This document shows, one piece after another, positions 21,396-33,127 of a stretch of DNA of 64,000 nt. The stretch is from Adineta ricciae (lineage: Eukaryota > Rotifera > Eurotatoria > Adinetida > Adinetidae): NCBI GenBank assembly GCA_905250025.1, contig CAJNOJ010000214.1, positions 1 to 64,000 on the forward strand. Direction: 5' to 3'. The notes under the pieces are model-generated. The model worked only from the letters and a program-made list of their open reading frames with translations, had not been told where the DNA came from and did no database searches. Made by a program: the position numbers and the translations under genes. Each line of letters opens with the position of its first letter. Within the stretch, counting starts at the first letter, position 1.

Positions 21396-21874
21396 TAGAC
21401 GAATAACGAAGGCACAAGTTCAATCTGTAAAAACAATTAGCGTAGAAAAAGAAAATTTTTGTATTTTTTCTACAAATTCTTCTTAATACAATAGAAATCG
21501 ACATTAGCTTTATTTTCCTATTGGATCTGTGTTCAATTATGAGTTATTGTAGAATAATAATACATGATAATTACCTTCGTCAGGCAGATCCTCTCACGCA
21601 TATGATAATTAGTTATGAACAGAATGTTTAGAAAACATTAAGTACTTTCATAGTCCATTCTTTGAAAATCATGATCAATTCTATAGAAAATTTCATAAGT
21701 AATATCAATTAAATAGAGCGAAACTTTTTTTCTCACAAATTTCTCTCGTTAATATCTTCTTTTTTTGTATCAAAAAGAAAAGCATAAGGAATTATACATA
21801 CACAAACATCGATGCACAAAGAAGAATAAATACGGAACAGAAAAAAAAGAAGAAGAAGAAGAGACAAAGTAAAT

Positions 21875-23442
21875 TTACAGTTGCACTTTCATATTCAAAT
21901 CTTGTATATTGGACATTGAAGAATAATTCGATGATGTTGCTTGTTGTATGTTATTATCAGTTTGCAAGTAATTTGCATCGTTGGGTATTACTGTTCTTTG
22001 ATTAATCGTTAGATTACATTGCACATTCTTCTCGAATGATATGGGTTTGTTTTGTTTTAGATTATACGACACATTTGTTGTACTTGTATGGATGTTTAAA
22101 TGACCATTTAGAAGAGTTTTTGATAGATCAGCGTCGAGTGGATCGCTCTTCTTTCTTTTGATACTGAAATGTCTTTTAAAACTCGGAAAGTGATGATGTT
22201 CATCATACGGTTGATCTGTTTGACGGTTAAGTCCATTGATTTGTTGATGTGTCTGTTGTTGTTGTTGCTGCTGCTGTTCTTGTTGTTCCTGCTGATCTGG
22301 TTGATCTTGATCCTCATTGCCACCACCTCCACCATGTTCCGATAAAAACCGGCGCACGCGACGAAATGCATGGTTACGCTCAGCAAACGTCTGATTCAGA
22401 AAATAGTTACAATGCGCAATTGTAAATGCTTCTTTAAGAAAAACGATCGATGTCAATGAATAAAGAAAAAAGTTCAATGTATAATTCAAATTTCTGATTG
22501 TTAGTGCGATGTAACGAAAGCCAATATTGATTATATTAACCTTCAAGTTCAATTTCACACTGCCGATTGCTGTTGAAAATAACCAGTACCAACAGACTTG
22601 GTACGGCATTGTGAACGTTATGAATGAAAATGATACAGCGATTAACATAACACTTATGTGAATACGTCTTGAGCCACGTGTACGTATACGATTCCGTAGT
22701 TTATGTACTGTGATTATACTTAAAGTTAGAATAAGTATTGATGGTAGAACGTAGATGAAAAAGATTTGTATTGAACCAATGATTTGGTATGTTTTAGAAA
22801 AGAATAGAAGGCAATCGTCAACTTTCGATGCAACGATAGCAAGACCGAGTGGAGCTATAATAGCGACGAGAAAAACACTGAAAACAATAGTCCATGCTTG
22901 CTGACGGTTGAAGTTCGTTCGAATTAGAAATGGTTTGGTCACGGATAGATAACGTTCAACAGCAATCATTAATATCAGCCAAGAATTTATCGACGAACCA
23001 ACCAAGTCAATATAAACATGAAATGCACAGAGAAAACGCGACCCGGTGACTACAAAACCAATGAAAACTTTGTGATTCAACCATTGCATGGTAACTGGAC
23101 CAGCAAGGATGAGAATATTAGTTAGCGATAGCATTGCCATGAAGACGGAAACGGGGTACCGACGCATTCGTTTACGAAGAAAGATAATCATAGATAACGC
23201 ATGAGTTGGAATTCCTTCAAAATAGAGAAAAACGTCTTTTTCTATGAATAATCTTCAATTGAAAATACCTTACCAATGATAATTAAAATTGGATTCGCAT
23301 AGAGAAAGACTTCATCTGTGATATAGTAGAACTTGGTATAGGCTCGATAATGTTCCCAGTCATCGGCAAGACTTCCGTTAATATCATCATTGTTGTTTAT
23401 GGTCGTCGTTGAAATATCTGATAAAGATATCGTCGAATTCAT
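21875..23442 (-). CDS. Class A (rhodopsin-like) GPCR with polyglutamine tail
   Basis: Two exons, 23442-23274 and 23214-21875, join over a 59-nt intron in phase 1 inside TM1 (LIIIG|IPTHAL), giving 502 residues. The N-terminus is Asn-rich with N-glycosylation sites. Seven hydrophobic segments follow: TM2 FMAMLSLTNILILAG, TM3 ending in AVERYLSV (ERY in place of DRY), TM4-TM6, and TM7 with LNYTLNFFLYSL in place of NPxxY. A Cys in the loop before TM3 (FLCAFH) and one in ECL2 (DDCLLF) can form the usual disulphide. The long C-tail has a Gln-rich run (QQEQQEQQQQQQQQ). It is probably a peptide or amine receptor of the expanded kind seen in bdelloids and other spiralians; the ligand cannot be told. 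Confidence 0.85.
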
Positions 23443-24229
23443 TTCAACTCGTGAATAGGAGTGAGACGTTTGCTTTTTTTATTAAAAAGAATTTCATCTA
23501 CAAAACAGATTCTTATCTCTGACAAAGATATGATCAACTAATCTAATTTATCTTATTTTATTATGAACACGTCAATGACATATTCATGAAAGGTAGACGC
23601 AAATGTCAACTGTTATTGTGTAGGAAATTGAAGATCTGAACACAAAATAATGTTCAATCATACGAGATTTTCTTGGAACAATAATTCACAACTTGTCATA
23701 CTCATGGACGTTTTTGCCGAAATAGTTTTAACAAGACGAGAGAGAAACACAGACAGACAGACAGACAGGCAGACGTTCTAATTCACTGATAAGTAGAGGA
23801 AGACCTCATAGGAACAGATGGTTTCTAATATCTTACTTCTGCGTACGTTTAATTGCTCTGCTTTTCAAGAATCGCTTATCGGTATGTGAGAAAGTTCATA
23901 TTGAGAAACACAAAGGAATTCCTTGCTTCACACTGATAGAAAACCTCTCCACAGCAACGATTTCTGTTGTAGTTGTTGTTGTTGTTGTCTACATGAAAAA
24001 CGAGAGATCGATGGCATAAGAGAAAGAAAGAAAAAAACGAGAGACTACAGCCGACAGCTGACATAGTTTGGCTCATCTTTCGTCCATCTTTCTTCTTCTT
24101 TTTTTTTTGTTTGGTATATGTATGTGCAAACATTGATGATGTTGTGCATTTTTTGCCTTCGTTAGATCGTTTATCTTTTTTTCCTTTTTATATTCACTGA
24201 TTTTCATATGGAAAAAAGGAGAAGAGAAT

Positions 24230-24262
<33 letters not shown>

Positions 24263-27200
24263 GGCATAGCATGTCAGTGGGTTGAATCTGACTATTCTAG
24301 CTATATCATGCTGAACTACGTAAATCGTTAATGAATAAGTAACATGCGGAAGGAGATATCGGTGAACAACGACATATTCAGTTGACACGTATATGATTTG
24401 ACTTGCTCTAATCTCTACTGTTGTGATCTTGTATTGGACTAAAGATTTTTCTTTTCTTAATCAGATAAAAATAATGAATGGAAGCCTTCTTCTTCTTTTC
24501 CTTCTTTTCTTTTTGCCGTGATAAATAAGAACATACTCAAAAAATTGAGAATAGGACTGAAAAAGAACATATGGAATTGTCTTTCATATGAAACTCAATT
24601 AAGAAGAAGAGAGATATCGTCTTACATAGATAGAAATTCATTTCGTATTTCTGAATTGATTATCTCTGAACTATTGTTGTTTTGTTTCACATCAAAGCTT
24701 TTGGCATTGAGCTATCAAGAGTATTTCAAGGTTTTAAGCCAAAATACACATATAAACATAAACAAGCTATAGACTCGACTAGAACGGAACAATTCAAGTC
24801 GCCTGGAATCCCATGAAGGCTTGCGTGTATTTCCGACTTTTCTCTTTCTATTCTCTTCGCGATTTCTAATGACATTATTGTCTACAAATATAGAATACTT
24901 TCTCAACTAATATGATCCGACGTTAGAATCACTTGAATTTTAAGTACACAAAAATGAATTTCTACTCCACTAGCTCAGGGACAAAAGAACATTTCGAAAA
25001 ATACTTTTGCACCCAGACAGAAATATGTTGCGAGGAAGAAAAAAAACATTGACCATGGAATGCAACAGATGTTATCAATCAAAATCTAAATGCACATATA
25101 GATGAGGCTAGGTAAGATGAGAAACCCTCATGCAGCTTTTCCTTTTCTAACATTCTCGAGCAGTGATGATTTCAAAAAGGAAGTAATGTGTTTTGTCAAT
25201 ATTTTGACTTTATATACATTTATCACACTTTGATGTGATCGATGAATGTCGTCCGAGGTTTTCGGGGATAATGTACTTCCTTTTGATCACTAAAAGTGTT
25301 TCTCAAATCTAATCTTCTTTCATTTGTTTTATATTGCCCTTGAAACTGAACGTGCTAAAGAGCATCATTGTAAAATGACAGGTTTGTTGACAAGCGCGTG
25401 CTTATTTTAATAAAGGGAATACTTGTTTCTTTATTTCCCGTTCGAATGACGAAAAAAAAAGAAAGATTTAATTGATTCTCATTTGACTGCATATTTATAT
25501 AAAAATCGTTTGATTTCCGAAGGATTTCGCGTGATGATTTCATTCGGAAATCGAATTATCAAGTTACTAGTGCCTATAACATATATGAATATATTATAGT
25601 CATTATCAGTTGTAAAATGGCGTCGTTGAACAAGAAAGATGATGCTTGAAAAACATGTTATCTGATTAGACTATCGATCATTTTCTTTTTCTCTTCTATA
25701 TGTCTTACTCCCTTGTCAGTTCGCTTTCGGACTATATTACTATTCTCCATCTTATTCGTCATTCTTTTGATGAACACATCGAAAGTAATCGACGCGCAAT
25801 AATAACATTTCACAGAAGGATAAAAATAGATTAAAACAACAACAACAACAAAACTATCGGTGATATATAGTGAATACATCTTATTTCACTGTATAGATTT
25901 ATCTTAATCAAAAATCATTCATCTCATAAGATATGTGTTCCCGCGGTTTTTTTTTTGTTGTCGAGGGTTAACTTACTTTAGTATCTAAAATCGATAGGAT
26001 ACAGAGCATGACAAAAGACAAACGAATGTATTCATTGTAGAAAAGAATGCCAATAGGAAGAATGACTCTCTCGTTCATTACGATACTCCTGTCTTGCGGG
26101 AATTGTTTTCGCTCGTTCTCGTGCTCGTACGCATTAACGTTCTGTTTTTTTACGATTAGCAAACAAAAATAATAGAAACATGAAAACAATAGTTCACTAA
26201 ACAAGGATACTCTAGTAATTGACATGATTTCAAATCTGTGAATTAATATTTGCTAAGAACTTACTGGAAATTGCTTTATCATCAACACTAATGCTCATAG
26301 AGAGACAACATTCCTGAAATACGAGTCTCATGTCATTGTAATCGATCCATTCTTGTCTCTGCTTAAAACGAGACATGTTGGTTGCAAGTCTTACCTGATT
26401 GATTAAGCCAGATAAAGGAGTACAACATCAAGTCCAGAAAATGATAAACATTATCTTAATTTAGATTGTCTCATGTTTGTATAGACTCCTTTAAGTATTA
26501 CTTGAAATAGAAGTAACTACTAAGAATAATTAGAAACTCAACTGTCTATTTATAATAATTTCAAGAATCACGAAGCATTTTGTCAGAAAAATTTTCAATT
26601 TGTCACTCATCTGATTTTGACATGGAACCACGTCGATAAAATGTGAGTGTAATATCTTCTTCCAATTTCAGTCTCCGGCAAGCTTTGACTGACAGATTTT
26701 TCTCAAGGTGAATATTTGAAAACAATGAAGTACACACTGGTGTACTTTATATCACTAATTTGTATTTGGGTACTCATTACTCAACAATTTAAGCACGGCG
26801 AAATATTTTTTTTCTATTTCTAGCTTAAAAGGTGCTATTTTCTGCTTCTTTTAACGTCAAGTGTGTGTCACAACTGTGAATCGTTTGATTCAATAGAAAA
26901 TCATATTTTGAAAATGTCAGGCACTTTTCGAAAACTCACTCGGAGTAAGTTTGAAGATTTACATTCGAGTGATGAATTGTTTTAAATATGGAACATGGAT
27001 CTCATTAGGAAAAAGTGAGAAGGAAAACTTCCCATGAGTATTCATGTCTCAATTTCAAGTTAGCTGATAATGATAAAATGTTCTTGGTAATCGATGGCAA
27101 ATGATAATATGAAAAGCGAAGGTTTTTCTCGAGCGAATTGAAACTTTCTAAAGCTTCTTTTCTGTGTTGGTACTTACTGAAATTAACTTCTATGTTATTT

Positions 27201-28377
27201 ATTTTCATATTGAAATAACTGATCACCGCAGGTACTTTTGTCTAGAAGAAAATGTTGTGTATCGACGTAAGTACTCTCAGTATATTGTGAGAATCATTGA
27301 CATCTGTTTACCAGTGGTTAAATATTATCAAATTTGATGACCTTTCTCGAATAGAATCTTGTCATTCACTGGATATGCGCATCTCCACACACATGACTTA
27401 GCATTTAGAAACGAAGTCAATAGCGCCGAAAGTAATGGAAGCTCATTAAAGAACTATGTCATGTCATAACATCTTATTAATAATAAAAATCGTATAAATA
27501 TGTGATTCAATAAATTTCACAGGCCAGAGAACTGAATAAACTACTGTTATAATTGTTATTTTAGGGATGGAATAACACTTACCTGTGATCATCGATGATA
27601 TTTACAGTTTGTCTCGATATTCACTTACCAGTGTGATCATTTCACATGAACTCAATATATTCGCAAACGAGAGAAATAAGTATATATATACAGGAAAACT
27701 CAAATGACTCGAGAGCAATTACAGAAAATGTTTCTTCAAGAATGGAGAAAGCACCTTCCGTCACGATTGTCAGTCGAGTGTGGTACGCAGTTTCCATCCT
27801 CGTCATACAGAAACTTACTGACGTTTCACTGATATGCGCTAGTAAGTTCTCTTTCTACTCAATATCTCACATAGAAGAGGAACGTTCGTATAATCAAAAA
27901 TGGCACCTAACTTAACTATACCTGAATGCGCATATGACGGTACGCGTGAACACATGGTGATTCTTCGCGTATATTCATGCATGAAAAATTACAAAGATGA
28001 AAACGAGTCGAACTACGAAAAAAACTTCTCGAATATCCAATTTGTGTAGGTTGTCTGGTAAGATGAAGAAATGTCACAAGTCACTGTCATATTTTTGCAT
28101 CTTTAGTGAGATTTGTCAGGAGAATTTCAGAATGGCGCTGATCAAATCTTTAGAGAATGATCGTATGTGATGACTTTGCTAAAATATAACTTGAAATAAA
28201 CGATTATTCATAGAACCATTTCATATTTGTTTGTCGATCATCAAACATTGAACTTTCTCGATTCATTTATTCTCACCGTCATGAATTGCATTGATGCCAT
28301 CATCTATTTTTTATTGTTTACAAAAAAGGGAAAAAAATGTCATATCCGACTTTAAAAAATAGAGTTGATTGATTGTA
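23443..28377. other. 4.9-kb interval without a recognised gene
   Basis: AT-rich with simple repeats: (CAGA)n at about 23752-23771, TTG-type at about 23965-23985, (GA)n at 24229-24256 and AAC-type at about 25835-25850. An open minus-strand frame at 25968-26225 has hydrophobic stretches and ends near a good donor (AAA|GTAAGT), so it could be a lone exon, but I find no partner. It probably includes regulatory DNA of the GPCR, whose start faces it. Confidence 0.5.
24229..24256. repeat. (GA)n microsatellite
   Basis: A near-perfect run of GA dinucleotides, followed by GAAAGAGAAG. Confidence 0.9.
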
Positions 28378-28737
28378 TCACTCATGTTGAACGAATGGAT
28401 TCGGAATTTCCTCCATGCCATCTAATGGACATATGAGAACAACTGATGTACCTCGACAGATAACCAATCCTAACTGGCGTGTATCCTCACTGATTTTGTA
28501 TTCATCATCCGGATCACGTAAATATTCAATTGTTTGATCGAGTACTAAGTTTAATAGTTGATCATAACCTAAAGAAGATCTTTGAGTGAGAAGGAAGGCA
28601 TTTTTCGGTTTGTTTTCCTTACCTTTCAACATTCCACTACATTCACGACCACCGTTGAATTTCACTCGAATTCGTTTATCTAGATATTTATTCAAGTCGA
28701 CGATGTTTTCCTTTCTGCGACCGATATTATCAGCCAT
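28378..28737 (-). CDS. LSM7: U6 snRNA-associated Sm-like protein LSm7
   Basis: Exons 28737-28623 and 28568-28378 encode 101 residues, close to the usual ~103. LSm7 is part of the LSm1-7 (mRNA decay) and LSm2-8 (U6 snRNP) rings. Sm1 reads LDKRIRVKFNGGRECSGMLKG and Sm2 includes RQLGLVICRGTSVVLI, with LVLDQTIEYLRDPDD between; the end is IPNPFVQHE, all very like animal LSm7. The 54-nt intron (GTAAGG...TTTAG) is a multiple of three with no stop, so the unspliced frame reads through as a 119-residue protein with an 18-residue insert. The AG at 28738-28739 directly abuts the ATG. The RPL21 gene ends 162 nt upstream on the same strand, suggesting a shared transcript resolved by trans-splicing. Confidence 0.96.
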   Translation of the reverse strand: MADNIGRRKENIVDLNKYLDKRIRVKFNGGRECSGMLKGKENKPKNAFLLTQRSSLGYDQLLNLVLDQTIEYLRDPDDEYKISEDTRQLGLVICRGTSVVLICPLDGMEEIPNPFVQHE

Positions 28738-28765
28738 CTGAAGAATGAAAAGAAACGAAAGAATA
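28738..28765 (-). promoter_or_regulatory. Acceptor directly at the LSm7 ATG (candidate trans-splice site)
   Basis: The minus strand reads TTCTTTTCATTCTTCAG followed at once by ATG. There is no matching donor in the 162 nt back to the RPL21 stop that would make this a normal intron of LSm7. Confidence 0.45.
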
Positions 28766-28899
28766 TTTTGTTTAGTTATCGGATAGAATTGATGTTGGCG
28801 TTTTTATTTCAATCTATATTTCTTTCTTTTTCTTCTTCTTCACGCTCGTATATCGCGTGCTCAAAAACAACAACAACAAGAACAAAAAGATTTTCTCTT

Positions 28900-29611
28900 T
28901 TAAGCCACGAATTGGTAAGGAATTGGTTCGACAATTTGTGGTTTATTGCCGCGTGTTCGGACCAAATGTTGTTTGCGTGGACCTTGAGGCTAAATAACAA
29001 CGATGAACTATGGAACTAGCAAGCACTGGTGACGTACCTGTCGTTTGAGGCTTGAAGCTGGTACAGGTTTGCCTGATTCTTTTGCTGCTCGTTTCAATTG
29101 TTCACTTTGTTTGACACGATTGAGAAAATCAGAACGACATTTTGAATGTTTAACTAAGTAAAAAGAGAACAAGAATTGGATTATTTCCGAGACAATATCA
29201 AATGTATAACTTACTATGTTCAATACGAACGTTGATTCGTTTGGCGATGATACGATGACTGAAATGAGAAAGATAATCGTTTTTTCAATCGCGATCAAAT
29301 AATCCATACCGAACACGTTTGTTAACGATAATACCGACAGCATGTCGAGTTACATTGAAAACACGACCTGTTTTACCGTGATAGAATCGATGTGGCATAC
29401 CTTTTTGTACAGCACCATTGCCCTAAAACAATTTCAAATACTCCATACTGATGTGAAAGTTGTCAATCGAAACAAAGCATACTTTAATGTCGACAATGTC
29501 ACCGCGTTTGAAGATTTTCATATAGGTAGCCAAAGGAATTCGTCCATTTTTCTTGAAATCTCGCGAGAACAAATGGCGAGTACCACGACGATAACCTTTT
29601 GGATTTGTCAT
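28900..29611 (-). CDS. RPL21: Ribosomal protein eL21 (60S)
   Basis: Five exons: 29611-29483, 29422-29310, 29258-29215, 29153-29038 and 28989-28900, with introns of 48-61 nt and a 163-residue product. It begins [17 protein letters not shown] and goes on [17 protein letters not shown], then [35 protein letters not shown] and ends [10 protein letters not shown], matching eukaryotic eL21 along its whole length. It is a structural protein of the large ribosomal subunit. An acceptor-like TTGCAG lies about 40 nt before the ATG. LSm7 follows at 162 nt on the same strand. The high intron density is typical of ribosomal protein genes. Confidence 0.96.
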
Positions 29612-30263
29612 TCTAGCAACGGTACTGACGAGCTAATGATATTACTCTGCAAGAAAATTTTACAAAATTAGTTCTGTGAGTTAAGAAGTTCAGAAAGAAC
29701 GATGGATTTGAAGAAAATGAAAGAAATCCACACAATCCAATAATAAGCAACAAAAAATAATCAACAGAAGGAAAGAACCTCCACTCTACATTTACAAATT
29801 TTCGTCGTCGTCGATAGGCATATTCATTTTACCAATGGACAAGCAAAGATGTCGAGTATCGCACTTCGCGACATCTACCGACGTTCTTAGATTAGTTACG
29901 TTATAAATAGAATTTCAATAATACTTGGGAGTTTTAATTAGAAAAACATGACCGTAATTCTAAAAATAGACAAACTTGTTGTTCACATGATAGCAGCATC
30001 ATGTCCCCGATTAATCTAAGGATTATTCTGATTAATTAATTGGAATCCCATTTCTTATTGCTCTTATTATATATTCTTCGAGATAAAGTTTGTCCTTTTC
30101 TATTGTCGTATGTCGTAAAATTGACAGCTATACTTTTGCTCTCGGATGCAGAACAAAAGTACTCGTCTACCTCTTGCATAACCATACCTTCGTCATTGAT
30201 TTTCGAACTGAATCACACGACAATATGAGCAACATATTCAGTACGATTTTACATTTTTATTAG
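29612..30263. other. Divergent spacer between RPL21 and the TspO-like gene
   Basis: AT-rich, about 650 nt, with no gene seen. It should hold the RPL21 promoter on the left and the unresolved first exon of the TspO-like gene on the right. An ATG at about 30224 could pair with the acceptor at 30263 only by a 23-nt intron, which is too short to trust. Confidence 0.45.
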
Positions 30264-31439
30264 TCGAAGATGTTTCACTGTCTTTCTCCTTAGCTAAATC
30301 TCTATCCGGTAATGATGCCGACTACTCACACGATGGTGGTGTAATTGCGGCGATTTTCATTGCCCTTCTATCTTTTATTTTTACTTGCTGCATCAATGGA
30401 TTCGCGTCGACTGGACCGAATAGTGCGTTTGAGAGAAAGTTTTGAGGCTTAATATATTCTTTTCATCTTTAAAAGAGATCTTCAGACAGTCGACTGCACG
30501 GATTAGTGATGAAAATCCGACGGAATTCACACCAGCTGGTCCGACATTTTCTCTCTGGGGTTTGATCTATTCTTGGCAGGTAAGATTCTACCTAATGAAT
30601 TCAAGCGATTTCTACTCAAATTTGTCTTAATTAGTTGGCTTTTCTCGCGTATTCGATTGTTAATATCTGGCGAACGACTAGCATCGGTTATTTGTACAAT
30701 CATCCTTATACATTGCATGTAGCTATTTTCGTTCTCTTCATTGTCAACATGCTTCTCAACGCCTTGTGGTTATTTCTCTGGGATCGATTGAAATTTGGAG
30801 TATGATTGATGTTTGATCTATTTCTATAAGAAAGATTCTTTTGTAGTTGTCGACTATTGTAATTTATGCCATGCTAGCCACAATAGTAGCTGCAACGGTA
30901 CTGGACCATGTTTTTCTTTGGAACAATCGCTGGGATTATATTCAACTGGATAAGTAAAAGAGTTTTTCTTCTAAGAAGGATATTTCCGATAGTTTATCTT
31001 TAGAACTAGCGATATTTGGATAATGCGTTTTATCGTTTTAAATGGCCATGCAGTTTATTCAGCTTGGTTACTTGTTGCTGCATCACTGAATTTTACAATA
31101 TGGTTAAAGAAGAAACTTCCGCTGAATGGTGAAGGATGGGCGACAACAATATCATTGATCTTTGTAGCCATTGGCATTTGTGTCTATTGGATTTTGGAAA
31201 ATTTCGTCTTTCCTTCTCAAATGGCTTATACTTGGTCTCCATGGTTAGTTTGGTTGGTTGCGTTGATCGGTATTCTCGCAAAACATTGGCGATTATTGAA
31301 AGAGAAATCTCTCAATCAGATCTTAATTGTCATAATATCTGTTTTGTGTGTGATTTTGTTTTCTGTGAAGATTATTCTATTTGCTGTGAGATACACTCGA
31401 CAAGAAATACCAACAGGTGATCATCCTGCTGGATTTTGA
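30264..31439 (+). CDS. TspO/MBR-like multipass membrane protein (5' end unresolved)
   Basis: Visible exons are 30264-30422, 30476-30579, 30635-30799, 30847-30953 and 31004-31439, all joined in consistent phase by 47-55-nt introns; over 320 residues. The first exon has a TM segment ([17 protein letters not shown]). The motif [19 protein letters not shown] and the Trp-rich, all-hydrophobic rest ([16 protein letters not shown]-like [12 protein letters not shown]) resemble the TspO/MBR-related superfamily, whose known members bind tetrapyrroles or cholesterol. At least seven membrane segments are seen, more than the five of classical TspO, so it is a relative at best. No start codon in frame is found in the first visible exon. 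Confidence 0.6.
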
Positions 31440-31531
31440 TTGAATAAATAAATAAACCAGCATAGAACGAACAAAAACAAAATAACGCGTTTAGTTTCTT
31501 TTCTTTTACTTTGTTTATCATATCAGATAGT

Positions 31532-32131
31532 ATGTCGCTTTTACCAAAATACGCTGCTTATGCATTAAACTCATCATCAAACAACTCAAATCGGCATACA
31601 GTCGAATTGTACCTTGATTTGGTTTGTCCATTCAGTGCTCGTCTTTGGTCAACTGTCGTCGTCGACAATAAACTTCCCGAAAAATTTCAATCGCAAATTC
31701 AATTTATATTCCGTCATCAAATTCAACCATGGCATATTCAGTCGACACTCGTCCATACTGTTATAATGGCTGTCGCTCGAGAATATCCCGCACAACTCTT
31801 TGATGCGATAACTGCTTTATTCAAACGACAACGTGAACTATTCGATGAACATATTGAAGATAAATCTCAAGTGGAAATTTATCAAAAGATCTTATCGATC
31901 CTGCAGGAAGAAACGCAGATTCAACTTGATCTCGAACAATTTCGCATCAAACGAACAGAAGCCAATGCTGGAAATGCTCTGACAACCGATGTGAAATATC
32001 ACATCAAATATGCAAGAAAACACGCAGTTCACGTTTCTCCAACTGTCTTTATTGATGGATTAGAAGATTCAGAAATCAGTTCCAGTTGGACCAACGAACA
32101 ATGGACAAAATATCTTGAGAAACTTCAATAA
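31532..32131 (+). CDS. DsbA-like thioredoxin-fold protein
   Basis: 199 residues in one exon. It has a thioredoxin-like fold with helical insert: a first strand and active-site region ELYLDLVCPFSARLW (one Cys, CPFS in place of CxxC), a long helical middle (AQLFDAITALFKRQRELF) and the cis-Pro loop HVSPTVFIDG. A missing second cysteine argues against a disulphide oxidase and fits the glutathione-transferase-kappa/2-hydroxychromene-carboxylate isomerase side of the family, or a redox-inactive role. It has no signal peptide. The ATG lies 4 nt after a CATATCAG acceptor and 92 nt after the upstream stop on the same strand. A TTG-started extension of seven residues is possible but unlikely. Confidence 0.75.
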   Translation: MSLLPKYAAYALNSSSNNSNRHTVELYLDLVCPFSARLWSTVVVDNKLPEKFQSQIQFIFRHQIQPWHIQSTLVHTVIMAVAREYPAQLFDAITALFKRQRELFDEHIEDKSQVEIYQKILSILQEETQIQLDLEQFRIKRTEANAGNALTTDVKYHIKYARKHAVHVSPTVFIDGLEDSEISSSWTNEQWTKYLEKLQ

Positions 32132-32422
32132 ATCTACTTTTTAATATTTTAATAAAGGAAAACAGCGATCAACTTCGTTTGATATACACATCTGGTATTT
32201 GTTGACTTTCGATTCTGTCTCTTTTTTTCTTCTATCGAAGTATTATACATCAGTTGAGCTCACTCATTTGATACATTACTCGCTCCCTTTTTCTTTTTCT
32301 TTCTTACTTCACCTTTTACTCTCCTCTACGTCTACGGTTGAGCTCTATTGCATAGTTGCCCGTTGTCATAGAGAGTCGTACTTCTAATACGTCATTCAAA
32401 CTTAGATCAGTGTATTCAAATA

Positions 32423-32869
32423 ATGGAAGACGGTCACAAAGTCGTCAAAATCATGTCCGCGACCTCATTTGCTTCGGAAATTATGCTGGTTCTCATGGGA
32501 TTAAGTGGAATAGCAGTCGTCGGTGTTCATATTGGGTATTTTTCGACTTTACCGTATTTACTCATTGGTCTCGGTTTGTTCTTTGGTTCATTCGCAACAG
32601 TTTTCTGTATGCTTGGAATTTATGTCCTTCTTTATCAAGACTATCGTCAATTGAAAGTCTTAACTACGTTCCTAACGATCTTTCTTGGCCTTCAATTAGC
32701 CTCAATTATTCATTTATACGTCTTTACTAATAATATGAATTCAACCGAGCAAAACCAAGGTTCAATCATATCATTAGATGTTTGCTTTGGATCAAGTGCA
32801 TGTGCTTTAGTGGCGCTTATCCTTCATTTGAAGCAAAAAGGATCAACAATCGAAATGGTCAAATTGTAA
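32423..32869 (+). CDS. Unknown four-transmembrane protein
   Basis: 148 residues with four hydrophobic segments: about 17-40 (EIMLVLMGLSGIAVVGV), 44-70 (YLLIGLGLFFGSFATVF), 80-100 (FLTIFLGLQLASIIHLYVF) and 117-135 (VCFGSSACALVALILHL). N and C ends are probably cytoplasmic. A single N-glycosylation site (NNMNST) lies in the last loop. It lacks the CCG motif of tetraspanins and I do not recognise the family. It follows the DsbA-like gene on the same strand at 291 nt. Confidence 0.6.
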   Translation: MEDGHKVVKIMSATSFASEIMLVLMGLSGIAVVGVHIGYFSTLPYLLIGLGLFFGSFATVFCMLGIYVLLYQDYRQLKVLTTFLTIFLGLQLASIIHLYVFTNNMNSTEQNQGSIISLDVCFGSSACALVALILHLKQKGSTIEMVKL

Positions 32870-33127
32870 CTCCAATAGGCTCTCTTCTATTAAGTATACC
32901 TCATTTAACTTTTGTCTTCTTAGTCGATGTTGTCTACTGTATTAGATTATCTTGTAGTTTTCGTGCAAAGTGATCATAAAGCTCTTTTTCTGTTGCATTC
33001 AGATCAATGTTCAGTGATAACCTTCGTGATGAAAGTTCAATAGTTAATTGGTTTTATTCGAAAAGGAAGAACGAAGAAAGTTGAAGGACTCTTGATCAAT
33101 CTCTTGTTACTGAAAGTATCAGAATGA

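Noticed and set aside
30040..30228. 62-residue frame before the TspO-like gene as its first exon
   Set aside because: It begins with TTG, has no in-phase donor, and does not connect to the acceptor at 30263.
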